64,000 bases of DNA, taken from contig JARGXX010000068.1 in assembly GCA_030374765.1 (NCBI GenBank), positions 930,001 to 994,000 of the forward strand, in the 5' to 3' direction. Of the stretch, positions 32,809 through 44,343 are shown one piece after another; position 1 is the first letter of the stretch, and each line of letters opens with the position of its first letter. The stretch is from Agarophyton chilense (lineage: Eukaryota > Rhodophyta > Florideophyceae > Gracilariales > Gracilariaceae). Both the position numbers and the translations under genes were made by a program. Below the pieces are notes generated by a model. It was not told where the DNA came from, searched no databases, and saw only the letters and a program-made list of their open reading frames with translations.

Positions 32809-33918
32809 TTACCCCTTCCTAGCCTTTCCTTTCTTTTTCTGTGCCTTTGCAAGCCCTCGCTTGTCAGCCTTCATCCTCTTGTCCACAAGAACAGTCCTGA
32901 CGCCTTTACCACTTTTCCTTCCCTTTGCAATGTTTTTCCCCACTGAAATCCTACCGTTAGGTTTCAAAACCTGATACTCCTTCCGTTTTCCTTTCTTACC
33001 GCTCTTGTCAGACTTCATGGCCTTCTTGTACAAGTCTTCAATTGCTCTCATTCTCGAGCTTGCAGGAACGTCCGCCTGCTCTGCAATGCTATTAGCTTTC
33101 GCTTTCATGGCATCCATCTTCTTGGCAATTCGAGCGCGCTTTCGGGCTTTGGCCTCTCTCTCCTTCTTAGAAGGCATAGCTTCAAGGGACTTGATGTATT
33201 CTTTCATTTCACTTACTTGTTCCTTCGTCACGGGTGGCTGCCTCGTGCGATACACTGGGTCCGAGTCTGCAAACCAACGAGGTAAGAAACATGGATCGTC
33301 GAATGTATATCTGTTGTACGCATCATCAAGGACCTCGGTTGCCTCCTTTTTTGATTGCCGCATACGCTTTCCGATAGCAACCATCTCTGCCTTTTCATCG
33401 GTGTCATAATCAGATGAGTGAAACGATGAATCACTCAGTTCGTCATTGTTCTTTCCCGTTTTTCGCTTAAAAGAGCCAGAAGCCGTTCCTCCTTCCATTG
33501 GAACCACTTCATAGGCATCACCCCCTTCCTTCAATCGCTTCTCAACACCTTCTGCAATTACAAGTGCTTCTTTTCGCGCTGCTTTTGCAAAGTTCCCGGC
33601 ATGAGCTTCTCCCATTCCATCGGTTGCGTCACCATCTTCGGCCAGTCCTACTCCAACTTCTCTTTCCCTAGAGCCTTGCTCAGATTCACTGTCTGAGTAG
33701 AACCCCGGAATGTCTTGAAATACTGGCTGCGAGAACCATAGGGAAGCTTCTCGAGAATTGGACGCTTTCTTTGGAAGGTGAAACTCGTCATCACTTGGAT
33801 CCTCCTCGCTACTTGATTCGGACGAGTCAACTTCAAGAGTCACTTGTTTCCTTGAGGTATTGGTTTCATCACCCGCCTTTTCTTCCTGTGCATCCTCCTT
33901 GATATTAGAGCGCCTGGC
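32809..33918 (-). pseudogene. SPB1: SPB1 (FtsJ-type rRNA methyltransferase) C-terminal fragment, 5'-truncated
   Basis: About 370 open codons encode the Spb1 C-terminal domain: an acidic, Ser-rich lead, LWFSQPVFQDIPG, then FDDPCFLPRWFADSDP, PPVTKEQVSEMKEYI and a very basic Lys/Arg/Gly tail (VGKNIAKGRKSGKG, VDKRMKADKRG). Spb1/FTSJ3 is a nucleolar 60S-assembly factor that 2'-O-methylates 25S/28S rRNA in its N-terminal FtsJ domain. That domain, more than 400 residues in homologues, is absent. Upstream the reading frame runs straight into repeat C at 33919 and meets a stop at about 33950. No FtsJ sequence appears on the far side of C, so this is a rearrangement and not a simple insertion. The only possible starts are a GTG at 33843 and codons within the repeat. 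Confidence 0.85.
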
Positions 33919-35462
33919 TTGCCACCTGTTTCCTTTGATCTGTTTTCATATTTACTCAACTCGGGCTTAAGTAAGTCGATGATGACGAGTCTATACACAA
34001 GCGAAGTAGAAACAAGTGAAGAAGGTGACAAAAGTTAACTCGAGAACAAACCGTTGATCACATAAGGTTTTTATTGAACGCATCCTCCCTGCTACTCGCC
34101 ATTTACCACATGGGACATATTTCATGTCTTTTCCCTATGTTTTCTCGCATACTTGAGAGGTGAGTAGTTGCACGCAGTTGTTCGACGCCAGTGATGTGTC
34201 TTGTATTAGCTCTATCGGAAAATCGCTCAACTAGCGATAGGACGACCGTCCGAACTTTCGTTCGACATCAACCATAACGACTGAGGCGTATTGTTGATCA
34301 TTGTTGTTACCATTGCACCGTGTCTCTAACCCGCTTTTTGTTCTTTCTTATTGATGTGTTTGCCCATATTCACACAGATACTCTTCGTGGAAAAGAAGGC
34401 TGGAACATGTTGTCGCCCATAGATGTAGAGCATTTCCGGCGAGCGTTATCATAGGTAAATTGCTGTTCCAAAAGCTGCACATTTACAGCTCTATCAAACC
34501 AACCTGGGCGGGTGTTGTACAGAGTAGAGTGTGTACGCAAGGAAGGAAGGGGGTTGAGTTGAGACTTGGTAACATCATACGGGTGGCATTGAGAGGTTGC
34601 AGCCGTTGATTGTCCAAAACAAGGGATCTGTGAAGTATCCCCATCCGGCAACACCTCCAGTCATCACGGAGCAGAGCACAAATTTCACGTTGGGAAGACC
34701 GCCAGATAATTACCATTAGCCCATCTCCGGCCATGCAAGATCTTCATGTGATGCAATTCTGTCAGTTATTTACCAAATGGGGATCAGTCCAGGAGAGCCG
34801 CTGAGCACCGGGGAGTGCTTGGCCTCTTTCTGAAACAGTATAAATACCCCCTCCCGCCTTCCTCCCTCTTTCCTCCCCCCGCCACTGCTCCTCGTTCCCA
34901 CCAGACCGCAACAGCCCTCGCCTACTCAACCAGCGCAACCAGCACCTGTTTGACGTTAGATACGAGAACAGGAGCTGGTTCTCGACTGCCACGCGGTGTT
35001 TAGCGCATCAACAAAGCTGCGTACTGGTATTATCCGATAGCAAACCTCCTGCTTTTCGTTTGTTTCGACACTACTCATTTCAACGCCAGGTTCATCCATC
35101 GTCTTCAGTTCTTCTACAACCTCCTGCAGCAACCATCAAGCCCAGATAGACGTGCCAGGCCTTGGATAAGGCGTGAAGATGGTCGTTCTCCCTCTGGTAG
35201 GCCCTGAGTTCCGCTCAGCGAGGTGGGGTGCTGCCTCCAGTACACTTGCATTGTCGCACTCTCGGTGCGCGTCTCCCACGGCGCGTGCCAGAGCCCAGAT
35301 AGATAGACCCAGGCCTTGGATAAGGCGTGAAGATGGGCGTCTCCCTCTGGTAGACCCTGGGCGAAAGCTCTGAGAAGTAAGGTATTCGGGGGCAGTGCAC
35401 TCATATTGCCGTACTTGTATGGTCTGCGAAAGAGTGTAGTCGCTGAGACTGTCGGATGAATG
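33919..35462 (+). repeat. Repeat copy C, partial inverted copy of A
   Basis: Reverse complement of 1422-2964 (1544 versus 1543 bp, >98% identical by eye). It shares the 353-bp segment A 1422-1767 (C 35117-35462) with copy B. It includes the TATA box and pyrimidine-rich start region. Its left edge truncates the SPB1 fragment. Confidence 0.92.
34839..34846 (+). promoter_or_regulatory. TATA box of repeat C
   Basis: TATAAATA followed by a C/T-rich stretch (34847-34890). Conserved with copy A. Confidence 0.5.
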
Positions 35463-36168
35463 AACTGTTCAAGATGATCGCATGGGTGAAGCAATATGGC
35501 TAGCGTCGGTGCGGTTGTTTGTCACGTTATTATATGCTATCTAGGCTGACTAACGTTGGTACACGTGAGCTTGACTTCATATTGCAAAGATAAGTTGTAC
35601 CATCCGCCGTTGGGTACCTTTCGGATTTCTCTTGACGCAGGGATGGTGCGGACAGTGCTCTGCCCCGCCGATCACATACAGCACTAATGAAACGAAGCGG
35701 CGAGTGAAAAGTGTAAAACTGGACAAGCCGACAGCACCTCAGCTTTCCCCTCCATCACTGTCGTTGACGAATTTGAGAGAAATTGGCAGTCTCTCGCTTA
35801 ATGGTTTCGTTCGTATCTGCACCGTAATGTCTAAAATGCAGATAGCAATCCGAACCTCTACGTATTACCATCATAGCCTCTGTCGCTGACTCCTAGCAGT
35901 TAACGAGTGAGTCTTTGCATCGTGGCCCAATTGCTTGCGAAGGCTATTTCACAGGGAATCCTGTCGTGGCTTTTGAATATAACAATACACACTGTGCTGC
36001 GGTACGGGTTAGATTGCTACCCTCAAATGTGGTATTAATCCTTTGCATATTAGTCTTCATCGCCGCCATTTCCGCTGAGCTCATTTTGTGCAGTCGACGT
36101 TAGGGAAATATGACCATCATTTTGCTTTGAGCATCCTATAAATGTAAAATACACAGAACAGAACAGAG
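35463..36168. other. intergenic DNA between repeat C and WS/DGAT-1
   Basis: No supported gene. An open frame at 35915-36103 ends in a hydrophobic stretch but has no ATG. Confidence 0.4.
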
Positions 36169-37575
36169 TTATTTTAAGTACATGTGAAGTTCAGCACTAA
36201 AATGATCTATCATACTCTGCGGATATGTTAATCGATTTGCATCTCCTGAAACCGCAACAAACAAACCATTATCATACGAGAACATGGCAATATTCACAGT
36301 GGTGTTCGAATCAATTGGAGGAAACACATATACACTCTGCACCTCTGCTCCGTCGACAGAAACCTTGGAAACAGGACCGGGTATGTTAGAAAACAATACG
36401 CTTGCAGACTTACTAAGATGTCGCCAAACCACCCGTCTCATGGTAAGCGGAAGAGCAGTCATGACGCTCATTCCAGCCAATGCCAATTGCGGCTGCAAAC
36501 TTCTTTTCACTCGGTTCATCTCACGAACACACGCTTTAAACCTTTCTTCAGCATCTTCAAGGTAAATTGGCAGAAGTACTGGTAAAATTGCAAGCTGATT
36601 CGATACATCTTCGTCTCGAAACTCATCAAATAAGTGCCTGTTAAATGGCATGGCTGTATGAAACCTGCGAAGTGTATCGACGTTATAACCCAAGTCAGCT
36701 AGATACGCACGCACAGAACCAGCGAAAGAAGCCATCAAAATATCATTTATAGTGGCGTTTCTCTTTTTGGCAGCAAGTTTTAACTCAGAAATGATGCCAG
36801 GTCGTGGCGCAAGCAGCGCGCAGTGGTTGACATTGTTCTGCATGGGCTGAGTGAAGGGTGTCTTTTGATCTGCGCGAAATAAAACAAAGGCAGATTTCTT
36901 CAAGTCACCCATGGTGTCAGCGCACACGCGGATAATGCTGCGATGCGGACGCTTTGGCCTCGACAAGGACAGTTTAGCTGCGGGAGTGTCTGAATCAATT
37001 ACTCGCGATAGAAAATACTTCACGAGACCGATTCCGTCGGAAATTGAATGGTGCACTCGAAGCACAAGGGTTGTGCTGTTTGCTCGCGTTTCGGGAGAAA
37101 GCGACCATTGTGGAAACATAAACAGCTTCCATAGGGGACGGGTGCTGTCCAAAGTAGTTGACATGATATGATTGAGACTTGAGGTGAATGCACGAAGTTT
37201 CTCTTGTTCGGAAAGAGAAGCAGATACAACGGGCTCAACAGTGATGTGGTAAGAAGTTATTTGAGGGGATGTGGCGGTAAACAACGCGTCGGGTTGAAAA
37301 ATAAATGAGCCCCAGCGTTTGGACAAAGTGCTACAGAACCGAGGGTGTGATAGAAATCTTGGGAGAACGGTACGTTGTAGATCTTGCACGGTAAGAATGG
37401 AAGAGAGCGTGAAACAAACGGAAATTATGTCCTGTTTTGATGGGGTGTGTTCGTCAAACATGAGGCGTTCAAGTGGGGTGAGTTTCTGCCATTTTTTGCG
37501 ACGCTGCTTGGAAGGGCGACGCTGATGGGAACTTCGTTCGGGAAGTTGCTGAGGGCGGTGGACAGACTCGGACAT
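36169..37575 (-). CDS. WS/DGAT-type acyltransferase 1
   Basis: 468 residues, one exon, ATG at 37575. Bifunctional wax ester synthase / diacylglycerol acyltransferases move acyl groups from acyl-CoA to alcohols or diacylglycerol, making wax esters or triacylglycerol at the ER. The catalytic motif HHSISDG (HHxxxDG) is at residues 175-181. The second family signature, SNIPGP, is near 396-401. RPLWKLFMFP before the active site and NDILMASFAGSVRAYL in the second half are also typical. Length matches plant WSD proteins. There is no clear transmembrane segment and the N-terminus is basic. It is divergent from a second paralogue 1.7 kb away. Confidence 0.9.
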   Translation of the reverse strand: MSESVHRPQQLPERSSHQRRPSKQRRKKWQKLTPLERLMFDEHTPSKQDIISVCFTLSSILTVQDLQRTVLPRFLSHPRFCSTLSKRWGSFIFQPDALFTATSPQITSYHITVEPVVSASLSEQEKLRAFTSSLNHIMSTTLDSTRPLWKLFMFPQWSLSPETRANSTTLVLRVHHSISDGIGLVKYFLSRVIDSDTPAAKLSLSRPKRPHRSIIRVCADTMGDLKKSAFVLFRADQKTPFTQPMQNNVNHCALLAPRPGIISELKLAAKKRNATINDILMASFAGSVRAYLADLGYNVDTLRRFHTAMPFNRHLFDEFRDEDVSNQLAILPVLLPIYLEDAEERFKACVREMNRVKRSLQPQLALAGMSVMTALPLTMRRVVWRHLSKSASVLFSNIPGPVSKVSVDGAEVQSVYVFPPIDSNTTVNIAMFSYDNGLFVAVSGDANRLTYPQSMIDHFSAELHMYLK

Positions 37576-39241
37576 TGCGGTGAGTTAAATGTGCTCGCTG
37601 TCGTTGATGGATAGAATGGTGTAGGTGAAAGAGCGCCAGGCGAAACATGCATGATCATGCAAGCAGTGGTCGTTATACGCTATCCACGTACTGTACATCG
37701 AGAATGCACCGTGCAACAATGCGTGATGCACTTGCAGCTTGTAACCTATAAATTAGCGTGAGCGCAAGGTTATTTGAACAGCCTAGTCGGAGCTGGGCAA
37801 AGAGCTGCATGAAATTACACATCGCAAACAACCACAAAATCGATCCTGATTCACAATGCGGGTGGAAGGTTCCCTTTCAACACGGACTCTGCGTTCATGC
37901 TTCCGGACAGTGCAAGACGGTTTGCGTTGCAAGTAGCGCGATGGATCTACTACATGTAGATCAAAACATATAAAAATACAAGTTTTGAAGTAGGAGTTCC
38001 GTACGTGACCACTGATGAAAGCTTGTGAAAATTGATTAGGGCCAATGTATATAGATTTGATGACCCCAGGAAGCTTTCGAATTCTTTCACATCACTGCAT
38101 AGTCTCCATGGGCCGCAAAACGGCGACAGAAATGAAATGTTGATTCAAAGTCTCCTAGTTGTATAATGTCTGGGCCCTTCGTTTCTTTGTTTACATCCAT
38201 GTTTTGGTTCCTCAAGATCAAAGGCGGGCGGAATGATGATGAGCCTGTCTTTCAATCGGCCCTGCTTGGGGACGAGCATAGAGTGACAGCATTCAAAACG
38301 GAGGGTGCTCTCATCCTTGGATCACAGAAAAGCCACATCCATTATGTAATTCTCACAATTTTACGGGGTAGGCTGGGCATCACAAGAGATCATTCGATGG
38401 GGCCGTTTTCTCGCAAACATCACTATCAAAGGATGCGCGATCAGCCTTGACTCAATACGCCTTCCTTCTCGCCGATCTAGAACGCTTGCGAAAAGTGGAA
38501 TTGCAAATGAGTTTCCAACTTCCGCCTGCGATCTCATAACTGTCAACGAAAACGATTTCGCGAATAACATCTTGCTTCCTGATTACGGCATGAATCAATG
38601 CCTCCCACAAAGAAGTGCTGTGATGGAGTTTTTGACCCGAACATACATTGTACAGCCGGAAAGGACAGACTTATGATTCATTGTTCTCGATGAGGACCAC
38701 TCCTGTTTTGGTTCACAGTCAGCCAGCGCCTCATCTACACACGTGTACTGTGATCGCGCCCATTGGTTACATTCTGAACACGGGTAGCACTTCAGCGATT
38801 TCTGTACGCCTCCAGGAGAAACTGTAGATACTTCGTTCTTCCTGGGATGCTGCTGTCGACCAATCGCGTCGAAAGCTTAGTTTCTGATTAGAATACTCTT
38901 TGCCTCCCATTGTACCCCATTGTACTGATTCCCATCATCATGACGTGTGCAACTCATCGGTGTCAACATATGTCGTCCTCAACGAGACGGAGCTATTCAT
39001 ACCACATTTATAACGTGCGTGCATCTCACACGCTGCAAGCCGCGTTTCCCTCCTCCGCCCCCCCTAGAGAATGTAAACGTCCACACCGTGTACTCGACGT
39101 GCCCTCGATTACAGAATAAGTGAGAGTCCTCGTCGTATAAACTGTATAAACCTGTATCGACATCGCTTCACAATTATCCCGCTTCACTTGTCACTTCTCA
39201 GCTGGGGACCTCATCAGCACTTCGAGACGCTTGCTTGAAAA
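37576..39241. other. divergent spacer between the two WS/DGAT genes
   Basis: 1.67 kb containing both 5' regions. No gene supported; open frames such as 38166-38450 have no recognisable content. Confidence 0.5.
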
Positions 39242-40684
39242 ATGACGAACGCATGGGCCGAGACTACTCCTACGGAACGATTCTTTTTGGACGAAGTCGT
39301 TCCCCATAACCCCGTGATCATTACCGCGTCTGTCACGCTGAGCAGCTGTCCCTCCGAACAATGGATATTTTCTACACTTATTCCAAGAATTGTAGCCCAC
39401 CCGCGTTTTTCAGCCCGAATTATGACACCGCCTGAAGGAAATGCACGCTTTGAAAGCATTCCAGGTTTTTCGTCTCACCGTGAGAATCTCCAACAACACC
39501 ACGTCGTGCTCGACCCTGTCATCGATATTTCCCTGTCACACCAAAAGAGAACGTGCATTTTCCAAGAGCGCTTGTCTCAAATAATATCAGAGCCGTTACC
39601 GCAACATCGACCGCTCTGGAAGATATTCTTCTTTCCAATGTGGTCCATTGAACCAGAATCACAAGGCAAGCCATGTGCAACCATAGTGTTTCGCATACAC
39701 CATGTCATCGGTGACGGCATGGGTCTCGTCAAGTTCTTTCTCTCACAGATCATAGACAAAGACAACATACACACAGAGAACCTGTTGGTGATTCCAAATC
39801 GACAGCGCCAAAAATACCAGCCTCACACTAACACATTGAAATCACCTCGGCAGGGAGCTGTACGCCATGATGCAGGCTGGTTCGCAAAGTTGAAACACGT
39901 TTTCATCGAAAACTGGGTAGCGTTCTACACCAATTTGTACGCTGTAGTTGGCACACTGATTCCGGAGAAAGACAACGTACTAGTTAGATCAACGCTACAA
40001 CCGAAGAAGGCTTGTGCTTTATTGCCACCTTCAGCGTATACGGTTTCTTCGTTGAAGAAAGCTGCACGCGCACTCGGAATCACCATCAATGACATGTTGT
40101 ACACCGCGGTTTCAGGTGCCACGCGCGTATATCTGACAGAAAGTGGCGACGATGCAGATGGGCTGACAGGTTTACGCTGCGGAGTGCCGTTTAATAAGCA
40201 CAAACTTGACACGAATGAGGCAGGCGAATTGTCAAATCAGTTCTCGATCATGAGTTTACCGCTTCACGTACATCACAAGGAAGTTCAGGAGCGACTAAGG
40301 TCGTGCGTTCGCACGATGCGCATCGTGAAGCGCGGAACGACGCCCGCGCTGCTAACAGTGCTGTTAAAGATGGTTGCCAGGTTGCCTCGAGCGCTCAGAC
40401 GTCCGTTTTGGAGACGTCTTACCAGATCTGGTTCTTTGCTCTTCACCAATGTACCCGGTCCGAGAAGAGCAGTTTGTGTGGGTGGCATTGAAGTGTCAGG
40501 CTTGCACTTTTTCGCGCCGGGTGATGGACACTGTGGAGTTGTGGTTGGCCTTCATTCCTACAATGAACGGGTGTGCATCGGAGTTTATGGGGACGAAGGG
40601 CGCATCAGCAGCCCTCAGCGGTTTGTGGAGTTGTTGGATGAGGAGATCCGAAATTTGGTCAATATGGGGGATGTGAAGCTTTAA
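39242..40684 (+). CDS. WS/DGAT-type acyltransferase 2
   Basis: 480 residues, one exon, ATG at 39242. It is a paralogue of the neighbouring minus-strand gene, aligning from TPxERxxxDE near the N-terminus. The catalytic HHVIGDG is at residues 153-159, preceded by HRPLWKIFFFP. TNVPGP occurs near residue 400, and INDMLYTAVSGATRVYL mirrors the paralogue. It lacks the basic 30-residue N-terminal extension of copy 1 and has an insertion between the two halves. The head-to-head pair probably arose by inverted duplication and then diverged strongly. Confidence 0.9.
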   Translation: MTNAWAETTPTERFFLDEVVPHNPVIITASVTLSSCPSEQWIFSTLIPRIVAHPRFSARIMTPPEGNARFESIPGFSSHRENLQQHHVVLDPVIDISLSHQKRTCIFQERLSQIISEPLPQHRPLWKIFFFPMWSIEPESQGKPCATIVFRIHHVIGDGMGLVKFFLSQIIDKDNIHTENLLVIPNRQRQKYQPHTNTLKSPRQGAVRHDAGWFAKLKHVFIENWVAFYTNLYAVVGTLIPEKDNVLVRSTLQPKKACALLPPSAYTVSSLKKAARALGITINDMLYTAVSGATRVYLTESGDDADGLTGLRCGVPFNKHKLDTNEAGELSNQFSIMSLPLHVHHKEVQERLRSCVRTMRIVKRGTTPALLTVLLKMVARLPRALRRPFWRRLTRSGSLLFTNVPGPRRAVCVGGIEVSGLHFFAPGDGHCGVVVGLHSYNERVCIGVYGDEGRISSPQRFVELLDEEIRNLVNMGDVKL

Positions 40685-41326
40685 AGGGTGAAAACCCGGG
40701 AAACTCAACTTGGGAAAATTTACGTGACGAGCATCACCACGAAAACGTTCGTGACATTTTGCCCAAAGGCATTGAAAAGTAGTACAAGTCACTGGAATTG
40801 GCCTGTGATAAAATGGAGCCCATGCATATTGCCTACGTTCTTTCTCCTTGCAACCTCTCCTCACTTTCCGAAAACGTAACTCGCTGCGTCCAACCGTTGG
40901 TCTTCAACATGTCGCGGCCACACTCGCGCCGAGGAACTCCCTGGCAGAGTGCCCATGACTGTAATTTTCCTTAACTATGGCGCACATTCAAGCATGCACA
41001 ATTATAGGGTTCTACGCACCTTTTGCTGCGTACCAGACCTCAAAGCCCTCCTACCCATGTTACCTGGCGCCTAACAAACCTCTGACCGCATATTGTGTTC
41101 AATTCTGGTCAATGGCGCCAAACCCGCACGTTTGCTTCTAGTTAAGCCTGGTTATCTCGCGCCGGCTTTGCTTCTCCTATCTGCAGAAACCGAGCAGTGT
41201 CCACCTCTATCTTATAATTGATTACTCTTCGAGACTGTGTCACAATGAGTTCGTCTTGGTATACCCTCAAACCCCTTCTGACCTAGCCCGCCGTCGGCCT
41301 TTTGCCACTGTTATCTCGACGTACCC
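40685..41326. other. spacer before hAT remnant
   Basis: No gene. It should hold the left end of the hAT element; I could not identify its terminal inverted repeat or 8-bp target duplication. Confidence 0.35.
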
Positions 41327-43200
41327 ATGTCACCTGCGCAAAACTCACAGGGATCTTTGAACACTGAGCGGAATAAGGCAGGCAGCAAGCGAAGCTGGTG
41401 GACTGAAAAATACTTTGTTGTCAAAAAAGAAATCCACGACTGGGTGTCAGTCTCCCAAAAAGCACATATTCTGGAAGGACTGTTCATTTACATCTATTTC
41501 GTCTACGCCGAATGCAACGAAATTAGGGAGACATCTCTCCGAATGCAAAGGGATAAAAAGCGATGGTAAAGAGCGATCAATTGAGCAGCCTCATTTGGCG
41601 GCCCATTACTGAAAGCTCGAAAGCACTTCCATGTGCTTTAGTGTCCCACAGACGCCGAAAAGGCACCACAAATGACCCAAAATTAGCGCAAGTTCAGAAC
41701 ACAATCCGGAGTTGTATAAGATAGAAAAAAAGGAAAACTGGTTCGGTAAGCGAATAAAGATGTGATTCGTACAGAAAGCGTTCAAAACTCAACGAGCAGT
41801 TGACATCAATTGTGGTCAACCATATGCTCCGGTTTTCGGTCCTGAGTCGAAGAGAAAGCGAAGATTAGTTACTTCAGATCATCAAATTTTCGAACCCGGC
41901 CTTAGCAGAACTGGTACCAACCGTGGCAAAGATGTCCGGGAAGAACTTAGACGCATACTATCAGCGTGTGAGCGACCGCGTAAAATCTTCAATTAAGGCC
42001 GGGCCATCGCAGTCTTACGGTACGCTAATCTTTGATGGGTGGACTGATGGCAATTCAGAGAGCGTTGTTAACATATTTTTATCCATCACAGGGGTCGAAA
42101 GGTCGAGAAGAACGTTCTTTCTTCGATCAGTTTACACAGGGTCCTGGAAGTGTAACGCTTCTTTCTATGCTAATGTGGTGGCAAACGTAATGTCACACTA
42201 TGGAGATATGAAGCGTATTTGCGCTGTAACAAGCCACAATACCAGTTGCTGCGTGAAAGCGAAAGAAAAAATGGCTGAGCAGTATGATTTTGTGATACCT
42301 TGCCGAGACCAAACACATTTAGCAAACCTTCTCATGCAGGACATTGGTAGTCTGCCGTGGATCAAAAAGAGATCTTGATTACTGTCTCAACCATCGTATT
42401 TGACTTGAGGAACCGCCCCAAATTGTACTTTCGCTTTAAATAGTTGAAGAACACCCACAAAAACATACTTCGGAACAATGGATATGTGGCGAGCACCCAG
42501 GAGCTTGACTCCTACAGCAGACCACTTCCTCCGCATACTGCTGTTTCATCTGTGAAAATGGCGACTACAAGATTTGCAAGCTCCGAAAGCATGTTTCGAT
42601 CTTTTCTACAAGGTAAAGAAGTCTACAAGAAGCTCGTGGATTGTCCTGACTTTTCGTCCAATCTCTTTGGCTCTCGGAACGAAAGCAGACGTAAACTTCT
42701 TGAGCACTCTGTAAAGGACGACTCTTTATATGATAAGTGTCTGGATGTATATCATCTGCTGCACGTTATGCGGCAGTATCTGCGCGTCTTTGACGATGAA
42801 AGCTCGCTGATTTCTGAGGTGTTCCCCGCTACGCGACAGCTCCAGCAGCAGCTTCAACAGCTTCCTGTCACTCAATTCTATACCGGCGCAAGAAGAGATG
42901 AGATGTTGAAGACCTACAGATGCCGATTAGATGGAACTGGAAGAAGGATATCGCTGTTGGATTCTATACACTACGTTGCTCACTGTTTTGACATACGCAG
43001 CGCCGGTGATGAAAGCACCATGAATCACTCTTTCGTCTTGAAGCATATGCACCTGTTCGTGAAGTCAAACGTGTTCCCGCCCACTCAAAAGCTGGAGAGT
43101 ATGGATGGGGTTGGCGGAGCTGTACAGCGCCTCTTTGAAGACTTTAGTTTCATGCGACTATCGTGGACAACTGAACTTCAGGATGAGAATGCACTAGATG
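41327..43200 (+). pseudogene. hAT transposase, 5' part (degenerate, split by chromovirus)
   Basis: A BED-finger-like trace (RHLSECKGI) appears near 41510-41560. From about 41890 the frame reads a hAT segment (NPALAELVPTVAKMSGKNL), then a DUF659-type core with LIFDGWTDGNSESVVNIFL, and LLMQDIGSLPWIK near 42330-42365. The frame then shifts near 42370, has a TAG at 42441-42443, and continues to 43200 with further hAT-like text. At 43200 the coding sequence is cut by the 5' LTR and resumes at 55003. The frameshift and internal stop mean it was already dead, or died since the insertion. Confidence 0.8.
43196..43200. repeat. chromovirus 5-bp target-site duplication, left
   Basis: AGATG, repeated at 55003-55007 immediately after the 3' LTR. 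Confidence 0.93.
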
Positions 43201-44116
43201 TGTAAAGCAACGCCCAGTTAGAGGATACTTGAAGATGCAACTCATAGAATGAGGATTGAACCCTCCGAGGGTTATGACTATGATCCCCTCTAAGGTGTGC
43301 TGAGGTGGCACTGTTTTCTGGTTAGAGTTCGCCTATGAAGTGAGAATTCGGATGGCCCATGGTTGGATTGGCCCCGTGATACACGTGGCTTCATTTTGGC
43401 ACCGATTTTCGGATATTTGTTAGAACGTTGGACTTTTGGGCCCTGACAGTAGGATCTCCACGTGTATGGCCCTGAGCAGGTGTGCAATACTGTAGAGTTT
43501 AGTTAGTGGGCCCTACTTAGGGAGATGAGATCTGACAGTCCGAAGCTCAAAGTAAATGGTAACCAAGGTTGGTCTTCGATACCTTTAGAGGTTCTTCGTC
43601 GCCATCGTTTCGGCCTTACAACCCGGAACGGGCTCTGGTTAGCAACGCCTGCGTAGGGACACGACTCCACTTGGAGAGTGCCCACGTTTGGGTTCCGTGC
43701 AACCACCCCCTTGGGACCGCTCAGACGACCTGCGTGCACGATACCCCGTGGGGGTTCTGCTTACTTGTTGCGTGCTTTTTGTGTTTCCTTTCGAGGACAG
43801 GTTTTCGCCCCTGTATTGGGTTTCTTTTGTTGTTTCGCCCCTTTTCTGGTTCTCGGGTCCGGTGCCTGTTAGTGCCCGACCCTCGCCCCGTTTTTCCTCT
43901 TCGCCGGATTTTCCCCCATTCTTTGGGATACCCATACCCATTCCCGATCCAACAGTTTCTACCCCTCACCTCCGTCGGTACTGCCGGAATCCCCCGTGGC
44001 AGTTACACCCCACACTACGGGTGGAACGGAGGGCTCTGTCTCTGAGTCTGCCTCCCCCAGGGAGCAAGGCTTCGAACACCTTGAGAGCACTTCCCGTCGC
44101 CGGGTTTTGCTCCACA
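43201..44116 (+). repeat. 5' LTR
   Basis: 916 bp, starts TGTAAAGCAACGCCC and ends GCTCCACA. About 99% identical to 54088-55002. Short open frames inside it are duplicated with the LTR and are not genes. Confidence 0.95.
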
Positions 44117-44118
44117 AG

Positions 44119-44136
44119 TGGTCTCCCGACTTAGAA
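44119..44136 (+). promoter_or_regulatory. candidate primer-binding site
   Basis: TGGTCTCCCGACTTAGAA begins 2 bp after the 5' LTR. The TGG matches a tRNA 3' CCA end. I could not match it to a specific tRNA. Confidence 0.5.
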
Positions 44137-44343
44137 TCCGCTCTCGGACTTTTGGGTCGGTCATCCACGTGTTGGAATATCTCTTGGAAGAGGAAGCACC
44201 GTCGTGAAGATTTGTTGTAGTGGCCCCCTTTGGAAAGGGTGGAATTGGTTTTTTATTTTTGTTTGTGTTACGTCATCCGTTCTCCGGGAATCTCGTGATC
44301 GAATTTCATCGTTACCCCGAATCGTTGGCGTCGTGTCTGCAGC

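Noticed and set aside
43569-44045. 158-codon frame in both LTRs
   Set aside because: Lies wholly in the LTR and is copied with it; composition-driven, no motif.
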